Below the pieces are notes generated by a model. It was not told where the DNA came from. It saw nothing but the letters and a program-made list of their open reading frames with translations, and searched no databases. A DNA stretch of 33,215 bases from Acidobacteriota bacterium (GTDB taxonomy: Bacteria; Acidobacteriota; Thermoanaerobaculia; Multivoradales; J023), in the NCBI GenBank assembly GCA_029263315.1, contig JAJCXR010000010.1:1-33215 (forward strand), written 5' to 3'. The position numbers were made by a program, and so were the translations under genes. Positions 8,336-16,192 of this stretch are shown one piece after another (the first letter of the stretch is position 1; every line of letters starts with the position of its first letter).

Positions 8336-10982
8336 AGAAGACGGGAATATACAGATTGTTCGGCCCGAGGTGATGCTCCGGCTCCGGGGGAACGTTCCCA
8401 CAACCGAGGTCGACCGGTGTGCTGCGCTCGGGCGCCTCCAGGATCATCCGGTCGTTGCCAAGCCCGGAGTTGTTGTCATCGTGCAGGAAACCTCGGACGA
8501 AACGCCCGATCTGGTCGGGATCGGAGCTGTTCTGGATTTCGGCCGAATAGATCAGCTGGTGGGGTCCGGTCTTGCGAATGCAGGTGGCCTCGGCCCAGTA
8601 GAAGAAACCCGTGCCGTTTCGGTATTGGCCCATTCTTCGGCTGGGGTCGGTAAAGAAGGAGTACCAATAGGTGCTTTCGTTGCCTTCTTCTTGCACTTCC
8701 AACGTGGAGCCGATCGCAAGAGCCCATGTGTTTGGCTCGCAGTCGCCAACTCCTACGAAACACGAGCCTGTGGCGAATTTAAACAGGTCCGCGGCCCCCC
8801 CATCCAGAACGAGATCCATCTCATACCGAGAGCCTTCGAGGTGATGGAGCTCCATGCTCTCTACCTCGCCGGTCCCACGATCGAGGCGCTCCACACCCGA
8901 GATGCCGGAATCGGCGAAATCGAGCTCGAAGGTGATCCGTTGCTCGGTCGGTCCCGTGTCGTCAACATGATCGAGCAAGCCGTTTAACACCATGAAGTAG
9001 ATCTCGTCTCGATAGAAGGGGCCGTCCGACGCTTCCTCGAGGGGCGAGAAGTAGCCGACGACAACATCGCCGGCCAGCTGATCGTTGTGTGTACCCAGAT
9101 TCTCGACCGTAATCTCTTTGATCCAAGGATCTGCCGTGGAGTCCCAGGCGGAGACACCGCTCGGCCGGCCGTTGGCCACGGCGGCCTGTCCGTCGACGAG
9201 GGTCTGTCCGGCAAGGAATCGAACGTCCGTGCTCTGCAGGCGGGTAAGCGTCGGGCCGAGTCGGCGGCTCTGCCCCAGAGCTTCGGCATAATCGTCATAA
9301 GCTTGGGTCGGGGCACCGTCCGGCCACGAATCGAAGAGCATGATGTTCGGATGGATCCAGTCGACATCACCTCCCGTGTATTTGAACAGGCTGATCCACT
9401 TGGCGCCGAAGGTCCAGGAGCTGAAGACGGAGAGGCGGATCCGAGAGCCGGTGAAGCCTAGGCGCCGAATTCCTTGAAGCTCGTTGTAGGCACGGACGTA
9501 CTGGCCGAAGGGAATCGGCCGGGTACCAGTGCCGTCGTTGCCGGCGGCCGCTAGTCGCCGGTATTGGGCCAACGCCCCGTACATAGGGGAAGGAGAGCTC
9601 ACCGGATCGAGGTAGCGGCTGAACGTCAAGAGATCGGGATCCGCCTCTTGTTGAAAGCCAGCGATCTGCCCATCGGATTCGTGGCCGTCGAAATTGAAAT
9701 AGGAGAGCACTTCGGGGTATTGCTGGCGTACGTAGCTCACGTATTCCGCGGCGTCGTCAAAAAGGATTTCGTCGCCGATCTGGAGGCTGATCAATCGGTC
9801 GACGTAGGGTTGCTGGCTTGCGCTCAGGACGTCGCCGGTCAGCTGGCCGCTGGCGTCGCGATCGATTCCACCTTCCGAAATGCTCGTGGCCCAGCCGCCG
9901 GTGGGGTCGTCAGTCCAGAGCGCCGGGTCGAAGTAGATGAACTGGGTAGTTGTACCGAGGTCGAGCCAGGTCTGAGGATCGAGCCCGTTGGAACGCTGCC
10001 CGATGTACCACTCCATCCAGGACTGCATCTGCAGACCCTTGGTGCGCAAGATCTCGTGGCCACGGCTGATCTGCCAACGGTCGGTGGTGAAATGGGAGCC
10101 GAGGCCGTAGTGGATGAGGAGGCGGTCGTCGGCCAGCTCCGCGGGATAGAACGCGACCTCGTCCATGTCGCCTTCGAAGGAGTAATACACGCCGTAGGAC
10201 CCCGGCCGATCACCGATCCGGAAGGCGCCGTCGTCACTATCCTGCATCGCCTCGATCGTGTCAACCTCGGCATCCACGGCCCTCCCGTTGTGAAAGAACC
10301 GCACCGAGGTGTCGTTGGCATTCGGGCGTACCGTGACCGCGACATGTTGCCAGAAATCGAGGGTGATGAGGCCGGGGAAGGTCTTGGCTCCGGAGGAGCG
10401 CACGGTGTGGTCTCTCTTGAGCTTGAAGAGGAGGCGGCCGTCCGCGGTGTGGTTGAAGAAATATCCGGACCGGCCTCCGTAGTGGTCGAGGCTGACGATG
10501 GTTTTGTCGTAAGTCGGAGCGAAGACCGGAGCCGTGGGCCGGATCCAGGCTTCGACGGTGAATTCCTGACCCACGGTGGAAGAGGGATTGAGAGGTGCGA
10601 CGAATTCGTGCTCAATCCGATAGGCGTACCACTGGTTGTCGGTCCGCGGAAAGTTCTTGGCCGAAACGAGCTCCGGTGAAGGCGAGGCCGCCAGTTTCGG
10701 ATTGCTGGCACGACCCGAAGACAAGGCTTCGAGATCCGGGGCTGAGCCGAGGCTGGACGCGGTGTCGCCAGTGGGTTCGTCGAGATTCCAATAAGCCACG
10801 GGTTGGTCAGCCAAAACCTCTTCTTGGTACTGCGATTCGGCCTGGCAGGGGATCAAGGTCAGGAAGAGGATCAGGGCGCACGCCGCGGCGCGAGTGATGG
10901 GGGGAGTGACTGGAGATGGGATTCGTTGATAGATGGTGTGAGTCCCTTTGCTGTTGTGCAGCTCAGTTTGGTGATGGCTCAT
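8331..10982 (-). CDS. secreted LamG-domain protein, possible glycan-active enzyme
   Basis: An 883-residue exported protein. The ATG at 10982 is preceded by AGGAG at about 8 bp. A 30-residue charged leader precedes the signal core (CALILFLTLIPCQA, cleavage near residue 48). Residues about 55-245 form a LamG/concanavalin-like jelly roll (PVAYWNLDEPTGDTASSLGSA near its start, FRIGDRPGSYGVYYSFEGDMDEVAFY near its end). The rest (about 250-790) is a large region rich in Trp, Tyr and Asp. Segments such as VLSYFNFDGHESDG and DWIHPNIMLFDSWPDG look like barrel strands of a glycoside-hydrolase-like fold, but I cannot name a family. Family knowledge says LamG domains bind carbohydrate or protein. It has no operon partner, and the neighbouring DNA toward 11 kb is remnant-rich. 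Confidence 0.85.
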   Translation of the reverse strand: MSHHQTELHNSKGTHTIYQRIPSPVTPPITRAAACALILFLTLIPCQAESQYQEEVLADQPVAYWNLDEPTGDTASSLGSAPDLEALSSGRASNPKLAASPSPELVSAKNFPRTDNQWYAYRIEHEFVAPLNPSSTVGQEFTVEAWIRPTAPVFAPTYDKTIVSLDHYGGRSGYFFNHTADGRLLFKLKRDHTVRSSGAKTFPGLITLDFWQHVAVTVRPNANDTSVRFFHNGRAVDAEVDTIEAMQDSDDGAFRIGDRPGSYGVYYSFEGDMDEVAFYPAELADDRLLIHYGLGSHFTTDRWQISRGHEILRTKGLQMQSWMEWYIGQRSNGLDPQTWLDLGTTTQFIYFDPALWTDDPTGGWATSISEGGIDRDASGQLTGDVLSASQQPYVDRLISLQIGDEILFDDAAEYVSYVRQQYPEVLSYFNFDGHESDGQIAGFQQEADPDLLTFSRYLDPVSSPSPMYGALAQYRRLAAAGNDGTGTRPIPFGQYVRAYNELQGIRRLGFTGSRIRLSVFSSWTFGAKWISLFKYTGGDVDWIHPNIMLFDSWPDGAPTQAYDDYAEALGQSRRLGPTLTRLQSTDVRFLAGQTLVDGQAAVANGRPSGVSAWDSTADPWIKEITVENLGTHNDQLAGDVVVGYFSPLEEASDGPFYRDEIYFMVLNGLLDHVDDTGPTEQRITFELDFADSGISGVERLDRGTGEVESMELHHLEGSRYEMDLVLDGGAADLFKFATGSCFVGVGDCEPNTWALAIGSTLEVQEEGNESTYWYSFFTDPSRRMGQYRNGTGFFYWAEATCIRKTGPHQLIYSAEIQNSSDPDQIGRFVRGFLHDDNNSGLGNDRMILEAPERSTPVDLGCGNVPPEPEHHLGPNNLYIPVFY

Positions 10983-11158
10983 TGATTTGTCTCCTGCGAA
11001 AGCTGTGGCTTTAGGGTCTGGTGGACAGCACAGTAGATTGGCCGCCACACCGATTTGTGATTGTCCGCCGGGCAAACCGAGCGAATCAACTGTCCCTCTA
11101 GTGGTGCGAAGGGTCTATCTATCCCACGCATCAACTGCTCTTTTTGGGTCGCTTGTGA

Positions 11159-11476
11159 CGAGCGTCTAGTTGGCTACACCCGCTGTTCTGCCCGATCCGC
11201 CAGAACGGGGATATCCCCTTGAGCCGCATGCGGGGCGAATCGATTGCCTACATTCTGCGCCGTCGACAGGAAGAAGCTGGGACCGAGACATTTTCACCCC
11301 ATGACTTGAGGCGCAGGCCTGTGACAGGGCTGCTCGACGCTGGCGTCGATGTGTTCACCGTCCAGCAGCTCGCGGGTCATGCTGATGCCGCGACGACGGC
11401 CCGCTATGACCGTCGAGGGGAGAAAGCGAAGCGTCGGGCGGTGCAGAAGTTGAGCATTCCGAGCTTGGCAGCCTGA
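11159..11476 (+). pseudogene. truncated tyrosine recombinase (phage-type integrase), C-terminal part
   Basis: Only the last third of a tyrosine recombinase remains. The open frame starts after a TGA at 11156-11158, and the family-like sequence (LFCPI...GDIPLSRMRGESI) already begins upstream of the first usable start, a TTG at 11219. Visible catalytic parts are the HxxR box (HDLR), the GHAD histidine region and the nucleophile tyrosine in TARYDRRGEKAKRRAV. The first catalytic Arg and the whole N-terminal half are missing. Intact relatives usually have about 300 residues or more, so this is a dead remnant. It marks the left side of the mosaic region. Confidence 0.8.
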
Positions 11477-11560
11477 GTCGTCCCGTACCTGAGCCTTCCT
11501 TACCGTCGACGGCCGATGGGTCGTCGTTTCGTCGTCTCCACCAAGTTCCGGTCCGCCCTC

Positions 11561-11644
11561 TGGAAGGGCCTCTCCATGGCCGTTCACTGCCTCGGGCAGT
11601 ACCACCGGCGGGGATATCATCACCGGTGCTCCACGGCCCTTCCA
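11561..11644. repeat. 10-bp perfect inverted repeat around a 64-bp core
   Basis: TGGAAGGGCC at 11561-11570 is exactly repeated in inverse orientation at 11635-11644. The core contains a second symmetric pair built on CACCGG/CCGGTG. It could be a mobile-element end or a structured RNA; nothing decides between these. Confidence 0.4.
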
Positions 11645-11736
11645 TGACCTCTGGCATCGTATCCCTTCGTTGATCTGAGGCGAGCTGGCAGCCGCCGACA
11701 GAGATCAGTGGGAGGCCGAAACGCACGGGTAGCGGG

Positions 11737-11776
11737 CCATCAAAACCATCAGAAGGGCTTTTGCAGGTTTTGATGG
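11737..11776. repeat. 11-bp perfect inverted repeat, stem-loop or site
   Basis: CCATCAAAACC at 11737-11747 and its exact reverse complement at 11766-11776 flank an 18-bp spacer. No T-run follows on either strand, so a simple intrinsic terminator is unlikely. Confidence 0.45.
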
Positions 11777-12122
11777 TTGGTAGGTTGCTTGTCTGGGGGT
11801 CGATGGCAGGCATCTGGAGGGATCGGCCTGCCAGGAGCTGGGGCAAGGGGTAGCTCTTTTGCTTCGGCTGCTTCCTTTTTATGGGCTGCATAAACTGCGG
11901 ATAGACTCGAATTGCTGCGCAGTGATCGTCAAATCTTGCCGCAGCGCCGGAATTTGAGTGGCGGCATGCGGTAGCTACTACGTTGTGATTTCAGAACCTA
12001 CTTGTCCTCGGGGCTGTTGAGTAGCACCCGAGGTGAGCTTCGTCGTCCCTTTTTAAGCGACTCCCGAAATTCCAGAAATTGCGGCGGCCACCTCGCCCGT
12101 CGATGCCACGATGGCGTATTCA

Positions 12123-12220
12123 TCTCCTAGGCAGTGGATCGGCCGACGATCTCGGGGCCCGCCCGGTCGATGCACGGGGACCGAGATTTGAGGGCACGGA
12201 TTTCGGTCCATCCTAGGAGA
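12123..12220. repeat. nested inverted repeats (98 bp)
   Basis: The outer pair is TCTCCTAGG at 12123-12131 with its exact complement at 12212-12220. Inside lies a second pair, GGACCGAGAT at 12178-12187 against 12200-12209 (9 of 10 bases paired). The nested layout suggests a folded RNA or a recombination site. No coding frame crosses it convincingly. Confidence 0.45.
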
Positions 12221-12534
12221 CCGATACGCGGAAGCGACTCTGAATCTGACGTTGCCGGGCGTACGATTCCGCCTCGGCCACGTGTCCCCCAAAACCATTC
12301 CAGAGCGGACTACTCGACTCAATAGGGCAACCAAGCAGCGCAACTGATGCGGAGCTCCTCCTAGAATGCCCGATTGAATTCTGATCATGGACTGGAAGAC
12401 TAAGCGCTAGTTTTGGGGCTAGAGGGCACATTGGGGGGCTGAGCAGAATAATTTAGGTGGACTAACCCGTAATGGAATACAGACGAATATAATCCATTGA
12501 TGCCTTGATAATCTGACTCTTTGGAGAATTTCTT

Positions 12535-13659
12535 TTGAGCGAGCCCAGAGCCTTTTTAGCAAGCCGCATCTTCGCCCTGTGCCCTGTCTTCCTCTTGGGC
12601 TTCGCGGTTTCCACCGCGGTCGCGGGCGCCACAGCCAACAGCCAGGGAGCTCAACCCCTTCTCGTGCCGGCACAATACCGCGCCATCCAGGTGGCCATCG
12701 ACGCCACCGTCGACGGCGACACCATACAAGTAGCGCCAGGCACCTATGCCGAGTCCATCGACTTCTTGGGCAAGGACATCACCGTGATCAGCGAGTTGGG
12801 GCCGGACGTCACGACCCTCGATCCATCGGCATCGGTGGTCTACCAGGGCGACGGGGAGCCAATCCCACAGCAGCACTTCACAACCAGGCGGTTCGACGAC
12901 GGGCGGGTGGAGCTGCTGCGTGCCGACGGAGCTTTGTGGGTCGACTCAAAAGGTGCCGTTCGTTCGACGGCCCACTGGCCCGAAGGTGCAGACCCCGTCG
13001 TCACCTTCGCCAATGGCGAAAGCAGAGATGCCGTCCTCGAAGGCTTCACCATTACCGGCGGAAACAGCTTTGAGGGAGGCGGAATCCGCATTCACCTGGA
13101 GCCCTTCTGGGTGAGCTTGACGGCGCCGAACGGGCCGGACGGCTTTGTGAGCACCAGTCACACGCCCACCGTGGCGTCTCTGGCCCTGACCATCGACCTG
13201 ACCTGGAACGCAGCAACGGACGGCGCCAGTGGCGTCGCCGGTTACCACTGGCTGGCCACGTCGCTGTCGTTACTCATCATCGCTTTAGTTGCAGTCGTCA
13301 TTTGGATCGCCCGCCGCCATGGTGGACGCATGATCGAAATGGACCTCGAAGGCATCCCCGAGCTCCGCCAGGAAGGTCGACCCCTGGAACCGGATCTGGC
13401 CGAGTGGGTCCAAGAGGACTTCACTATCGCCCAACAGGCCGAGGCAATCGCTCTGCTAGAGCAGAGTCGCCTGGGAGATCGAGAGCAACGCTGTGCTCTA
13501 TTTCTCGCCAAAGGAAGTGTCGACGGCCTGACTCGCGCCATTGATCTCGGCAATTCGGACTATAGGGACTTGATTGTCGCAGCGGAATACGAGCAGCCGG
13601 GTTTCCGGCAAGTGCGAGACTTTACGAAAGCCCGACCGTCGAATCCCCGCCGGCCTTGA
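12535..13659 (+). CDS. chimeric exported protein: split beta-helix, Ig scrap, membrane helix, cytoplasmic tail
   Basis: A 374-residue frame starting at TTG (GGAGA about 8 bp upstream). A signal peptide (about 11-33) is followed by the start of a Pel/PbH1-type beta-helix (46-100, IQVAIDATVDGDTIQVAPGTY). A roughly 53-residue insert of different character (101-153) interrupts it before the helix resumes (154-187, VVTFANGESRDAVLEGFTITGG). Next comes a scrap of an Ig/fibronectin-like repeat (188-240, WNAATDGASGVAGYHW), then a true membrane helix (243-260). The acidic cytoplasmic-looking tail (265-374) includes EQRCALFLAKGSVDGL and DYRDLIVAAEYE, reminiscent of small uncharacterised proteins. The beta-helix is far shorter than usual. 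The parts look joined by recombination with the frame preserved; whether it is expressed is unknown. Confidence 0.6.
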   Translation: MSEPRAFLASRIFALCPVFLLGFAVSTAVAGATANSQGAQPLLVPAQYRAIQVAIDATVDGDTIQVAPGTYAESIDFLGKDITVISELGPDVTTLDPSASVVYQGDGEPIPQQHFTTRRFDDGRVELLRADGALWVDSKGAVRSTAHWPEGADPVVTFANGESRDAVLEGFTITGGNSFEGGGIRIHLEPFWVSLTAPNGPDGFVSTSHTPTVASLALTIDLTWNAATDGASGVAGYHWLATSLSLLIIALVAVVIWIARRHGGRMIEMDLEGIPELRQEGRPLEPDLAEWVQEDFTIAQQAEAIALLEQSRLGDREQRCALFLAKGSVDGLTRAIDLGNSDYRDLIVAAEYEQPGFRQVRDFTKARPSNPRRP

Positions 13660-13683
13660 CATAAATAAACCTCCGGTGGCTGA

Positions 13684-14022
13684 ATGATTTCTTTGCTGAG
13701 CTCAGCAAGTCCAGGGCCCACCGATCTCTTCCTCTTCGCCAACAGTCGCCAGGCGCTGAGAACCTACCGCGAGGCCATGGGTGTCTGGCTCATGGACCAC
13801 CGCCAGCTGCGCCTCAAACATCCCAACGCCCGCATCCTCTCCTGCCACGGCCACCTCGACGCCCTCGGCCACCGCATCCGGCGCCACGACATCGAGGCGT
13901 TGCCCCGTTCCCTGAGGCGCTTCCGGCACACCCTGGCCCAGGCCCTCGATCCTTTGGGACGCCCTCCACGTCTCGACCTCGAACACTCCATCACCGCGTC
14001 CGTCGGCGCCCTCCTCGCCTGA
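13684..14022 (+). pseudogene. reverse transcriptase remnant, C-terminal part from the YxDD motif
   Basis: From about 13717 the frame reads TDLFLFANSRQALRTYREAM, then LRLKHPNARIL, then GHLDALGHRIRR and PRSLRRFRHTL. This order matches what follows the catalytic YxDD box in bacterial RNA-directed DNA polymerases (DD-LFLFADS, then a helix, then LKHP, then LGYRI/LGFRV, then a basic RRFR stretch). Only the second Asp of the box survives; the first 11 codons are unrelated sequence, and fingers and palm are missing. It cannot be active. The GHLDALGyR style recalls diversity-generating-retroelement or related chromosomal reverse transcriptases more than group II introns, but that subclass is a guess. 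It ends within about 15 bp of the opposite-strand NACHT remnant. Confidence 0.6.
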
Positions 14023-14029
14023 TCCAACA

Positions 14030-15572
14030 TCGGTTCGCGCCTTCGAGCAGCAGCTGGAAGACCTGGTTGTAGAGCTCGGCTCGGTTGCGGTCGGGCGACT
14101 GGTTCTGCTCCAGCAGCATGGCCATCAGGGTGAGTTAGAGGGGATTGCCCGCTAACTCGTCGAGACCGGAGGCTTCCAGTTGCTGGAGGGCGGACTCAGC
14201 TCGCGCCGTGTCCTGGCTGCCGTCGGCCCGGCCGAACCAGGCGGCGAGGAAGTCGAGGCGCCGTTCCCGATGGAGGGGCAAGAGCTGGAGCTCACGGAAG
14301 CTCTGGGAGAAACGGCGGTAACCGATGGGCCGAGTCGACACCACGATGGGGGTCTTGGACCACGTTCGTCGAGGTGTAGGAGTAGATCCTTCGCTGCCTC
14401 GCGATATTCGGGCCCCACCTCGTCGAGGCCGTCGAGCAGCAGTAGCAAGCGTCCCTCCTGGCCTTCTCGGTCGAACACCTTGGCCAGACCCTCCCGTCCA
14501 GTGTCTTTGACCATGATGCGTTCGATACGGTCGAGCAAGCGCTCTCGGGAGCGCAGTAGCACCGGCAAGGACTGGAAGACGGGTACCCATTGGCTCGTTG
14601 GGGCCTGGGCCAGTTGGCAAGCCAGGTGACGCAACAACGTCGTCTTGCCGGCCCCCGGGTCGCCCCGCACCACCCAGCGACGGGTCACCCAGTCGTGATC
14701 GTTTGGGTCGAGGGCGAGGACGTCGCGCAGGCTCTTTGGGACGGCGGTGAGGGGTGCTCGGTCTTCTTCTCGGAGGCGTCGCGCTCCGAGCGATGCTGGT
14801 GGGGCAGCATCTCCAGCTCGACATAAACCCGGTCGAGCAGATCCAGCTCGTGGCGTTGCTGGAAATAGTCCACCAGGCGTTCGTGGTCCCGTTGCACCTT
14901 GCGCAGCCACGACGGCAACAGACCGCGATCCACCGAAGCGTCAGGCTGAGACTGGCGTTGCCGTTCCAACTCTTCGGCGATGGCTTGCAGGTCCCGTAGC
15001 CGCTCGGTGGACTCGTCCTCGTCTAGGGCTCGTTGGAGGTTGGCGATCAGGCGCAAGGCGGCGGCGATGGGGTCATCATCATCCCGAGAGAGAATCACGG
15101 CGGCGGAGGCTTGCAGGGCTGGGGTGGGGAAGTCGTCGAGGGCGGTGGGTAGTCCCAAACCCATCTCGTTAGAAAGAAGGCGGCGCATGGCCTTCTGTTT
15201 CATCAGAGGATCGAGCCATGCGATCAACAGACGGCTGGTCTCGTCCGGCAAGCGAGGCGCTGGGCGTCCGGGACCCTCCAAATCGCTGATCTCATTGGCT
15301 AGATTTTTCTCGGTGGTGCCGATCCACTTCGAGATGATTTCCGTGTCGAGGACTTTCAGCAGCTCTTTGACCGCCGTCCCCGCGTCGAGATTCGCGACTC
15401 GCTTGCACTGCACGCAGACTAGGCGTCCGTCGGGGTCGGTGGCCCGTCCGTCCCAGCCACCGTCGCTGCCGGCGGCCCCCAGATGTCGCGTCGAGTAGCC
15501 CTCGGCATGCAACAGGGCGAGGGAAAGCTCTTCGAATTCCCTCGGTGATAGCTCATCGAAACGCAATGCCAT
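14030..15572 (-). pseudogene. broken Mrr-type nuclease-NACHT NTPase gene (defence-like)
   Basis: The ATG at 15572 (GGAGG upstream) opens a frame with an Mrr/PD-(D/E)xK nuclease domain (residues about 8-75, GSDGGWD and VCVQCKR). A helical linker and a NACHT module spread over three frames follow. The first frameshift lies at about 14739-14755, just before PKSLRDVL. Walker A (VVRGDPGAGKTTLLRHL) and Walker B (LLLLLDGLDEVG) follow in the second frame. The second frameshift lies at about 14362-14366, before KTPIVVSTRPIGYRR. A TAA replaces a Leu codon in LAGNPL-LTLMAMLLEQN at about 14133, and similarity stops near 14030. Nuclease-NACHT fusions are known or predicted anti-phage STAND proteins. This copy cannot make a full protein, and its C-terminal sensor is missing. 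Confidence 0.85.
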
Positions 15573-15704
15573 GGGTGCCTCCAGATCAGAGAATGAGTGC
15601 ACGCAAGGATATACGCTCGGCTGGCTCCAATGCCTGTCTAGGATGAATTGAGGACGGCGAGATCGCGGGAAGCGTCTCGGCCACTGCCGACGCCTGACGA
15701 TTAC

Positions 15705-15836
15705 TCAGCCAGGCGTCTCCACCAAGCTGACCGCCTCGGGCAGGCCACACGCGAATGCATGGAGCTCCGGCCTGCTCTGACGCAACATCTCGACCTCGGC
15801 CAAGGCGACGATCACCTCCGAATTCAGGAGGTTCAC
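15705..15836 (-). CDS. small unassigned ORF (43 aa) upstream of the NACHT gene
   Basis: A GTG at 15836 opens a 43-residue frame reading NLLNSEVIVALAEVEMLR, then RPELHAFACGLPEAVSLVE, with natural-looking composition. It follows the longer unassigned frame by 15 bp and points at the NACHT gene. I do not recognise it; it could be a fragment of a larger protein. Confidence 0.3.
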   Translation of the reverse strand: MNLLNSEVIVALAEVEMLRQSRPELHAFACGLPEAVSLVETPG

Positions 15837-15851
15837 AAGGTCACCCTTCCA

Positions 15852-16130
15852 TCATTCGAGATAGTGCGCTTGATTGGAGTTGGGGCGCTGATGGTGAGCA
15901 AGGCTTCGCTCGAGGAGCTTGATCCGCTCTGTCCACTCCATTTGTTCGTGGGTCGGACTGCTCTCGATGGTGCGGTGCAACGCTTTGCTGACGAGCACTT
16001 CACCGTACCCTTTGCATCGGATCAGGTTGGCGATGGCGAAACCGCGGGCCAGGTCGGCATCGTCGGGTCCCGCTGACGATGGCGTGAGATGTTTGCCCGG
16101 GCCATTGCAGCTTTCAGGAAGAGACCCATT
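15852..16130 (-). pseudogene. unassigned reading frame, 5' end missing
   Basis: This frame is open upstream without a clear start and ends at TGA 15852-15854. It reads like real protein: DDADLARGFAIANLIRCKG, GEVLVSKALHRTIESSP, EQMEWTERIKLLERSL. It contains no ATG, GTG or TTG in a sensible place and appears cut near the thaumatin promoter region. The family is unknown. It may be the end of a gene that accompanied the nuclease-NACHT gene. Confidence 0.3.
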
Positions 16131-16192
16131 TCCTAGCTGGCGCGCCGCGTTGCCGCGTCCTATGACTTCCGTGGATCGAGAAGGAGACGACC

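Larger units (their letters stand above)
11477..12534. other. 1.06-kb non-coding stretch with several inverted repeats
   Basis: No open frame here has protein-like composition or a recognisable motif on either strand. The stretch is unusually rich in perfect or near-perfect inverted repeats at 11561-11644, 11737-11776 and 12123-12220. It lies between the integrase remnant and the chimeric beta-helix gene, and its 3' end holds the ribosome site for the latter (GGAGA before the TTG at 12535). Confidence 0.5.
15573..16192. other. spacer with two unassigned minus-strand reading frames
   Basis: Between the nuclease-NACHT start and the thaumatin-like gene the plus strand has no convincing gene. 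The minus strand holds two frames with protein-like composition, listed separately. Position suggests remains of a gene or operon that once preceded the NACHT gene. Confidence 0.4.

Noticed and set aside
9564..10679. 371-codon plus-strand ORF inside the LamG gene
   Set aside because: It is antisense to a clear LamG coding region and shows no motif of its own.
11477..12534. Integron attC or CRISPR array in the inverted-repeat-rich spacer
   Set aside because: The integron core motifs RYYYAAC/GTTRRRY are not paired here, the integrase remnant is not of the IntI type, and there are no regularly spaced direct repeats.
13684..14022. Active diversity-generating retroelement
   Set aside because: Only the C-terminal end of the reverse transcriptase remains, and I found no template/variable repeat pair or variable lectin-type gene in the window.
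15648..16076. 142-codon plus-strand ORF upstream of the thaumatin-like gene
   Set aside because: The opposite strand has better protein-like frames in the same interval, and the plus frame lacks a good ribosome site.
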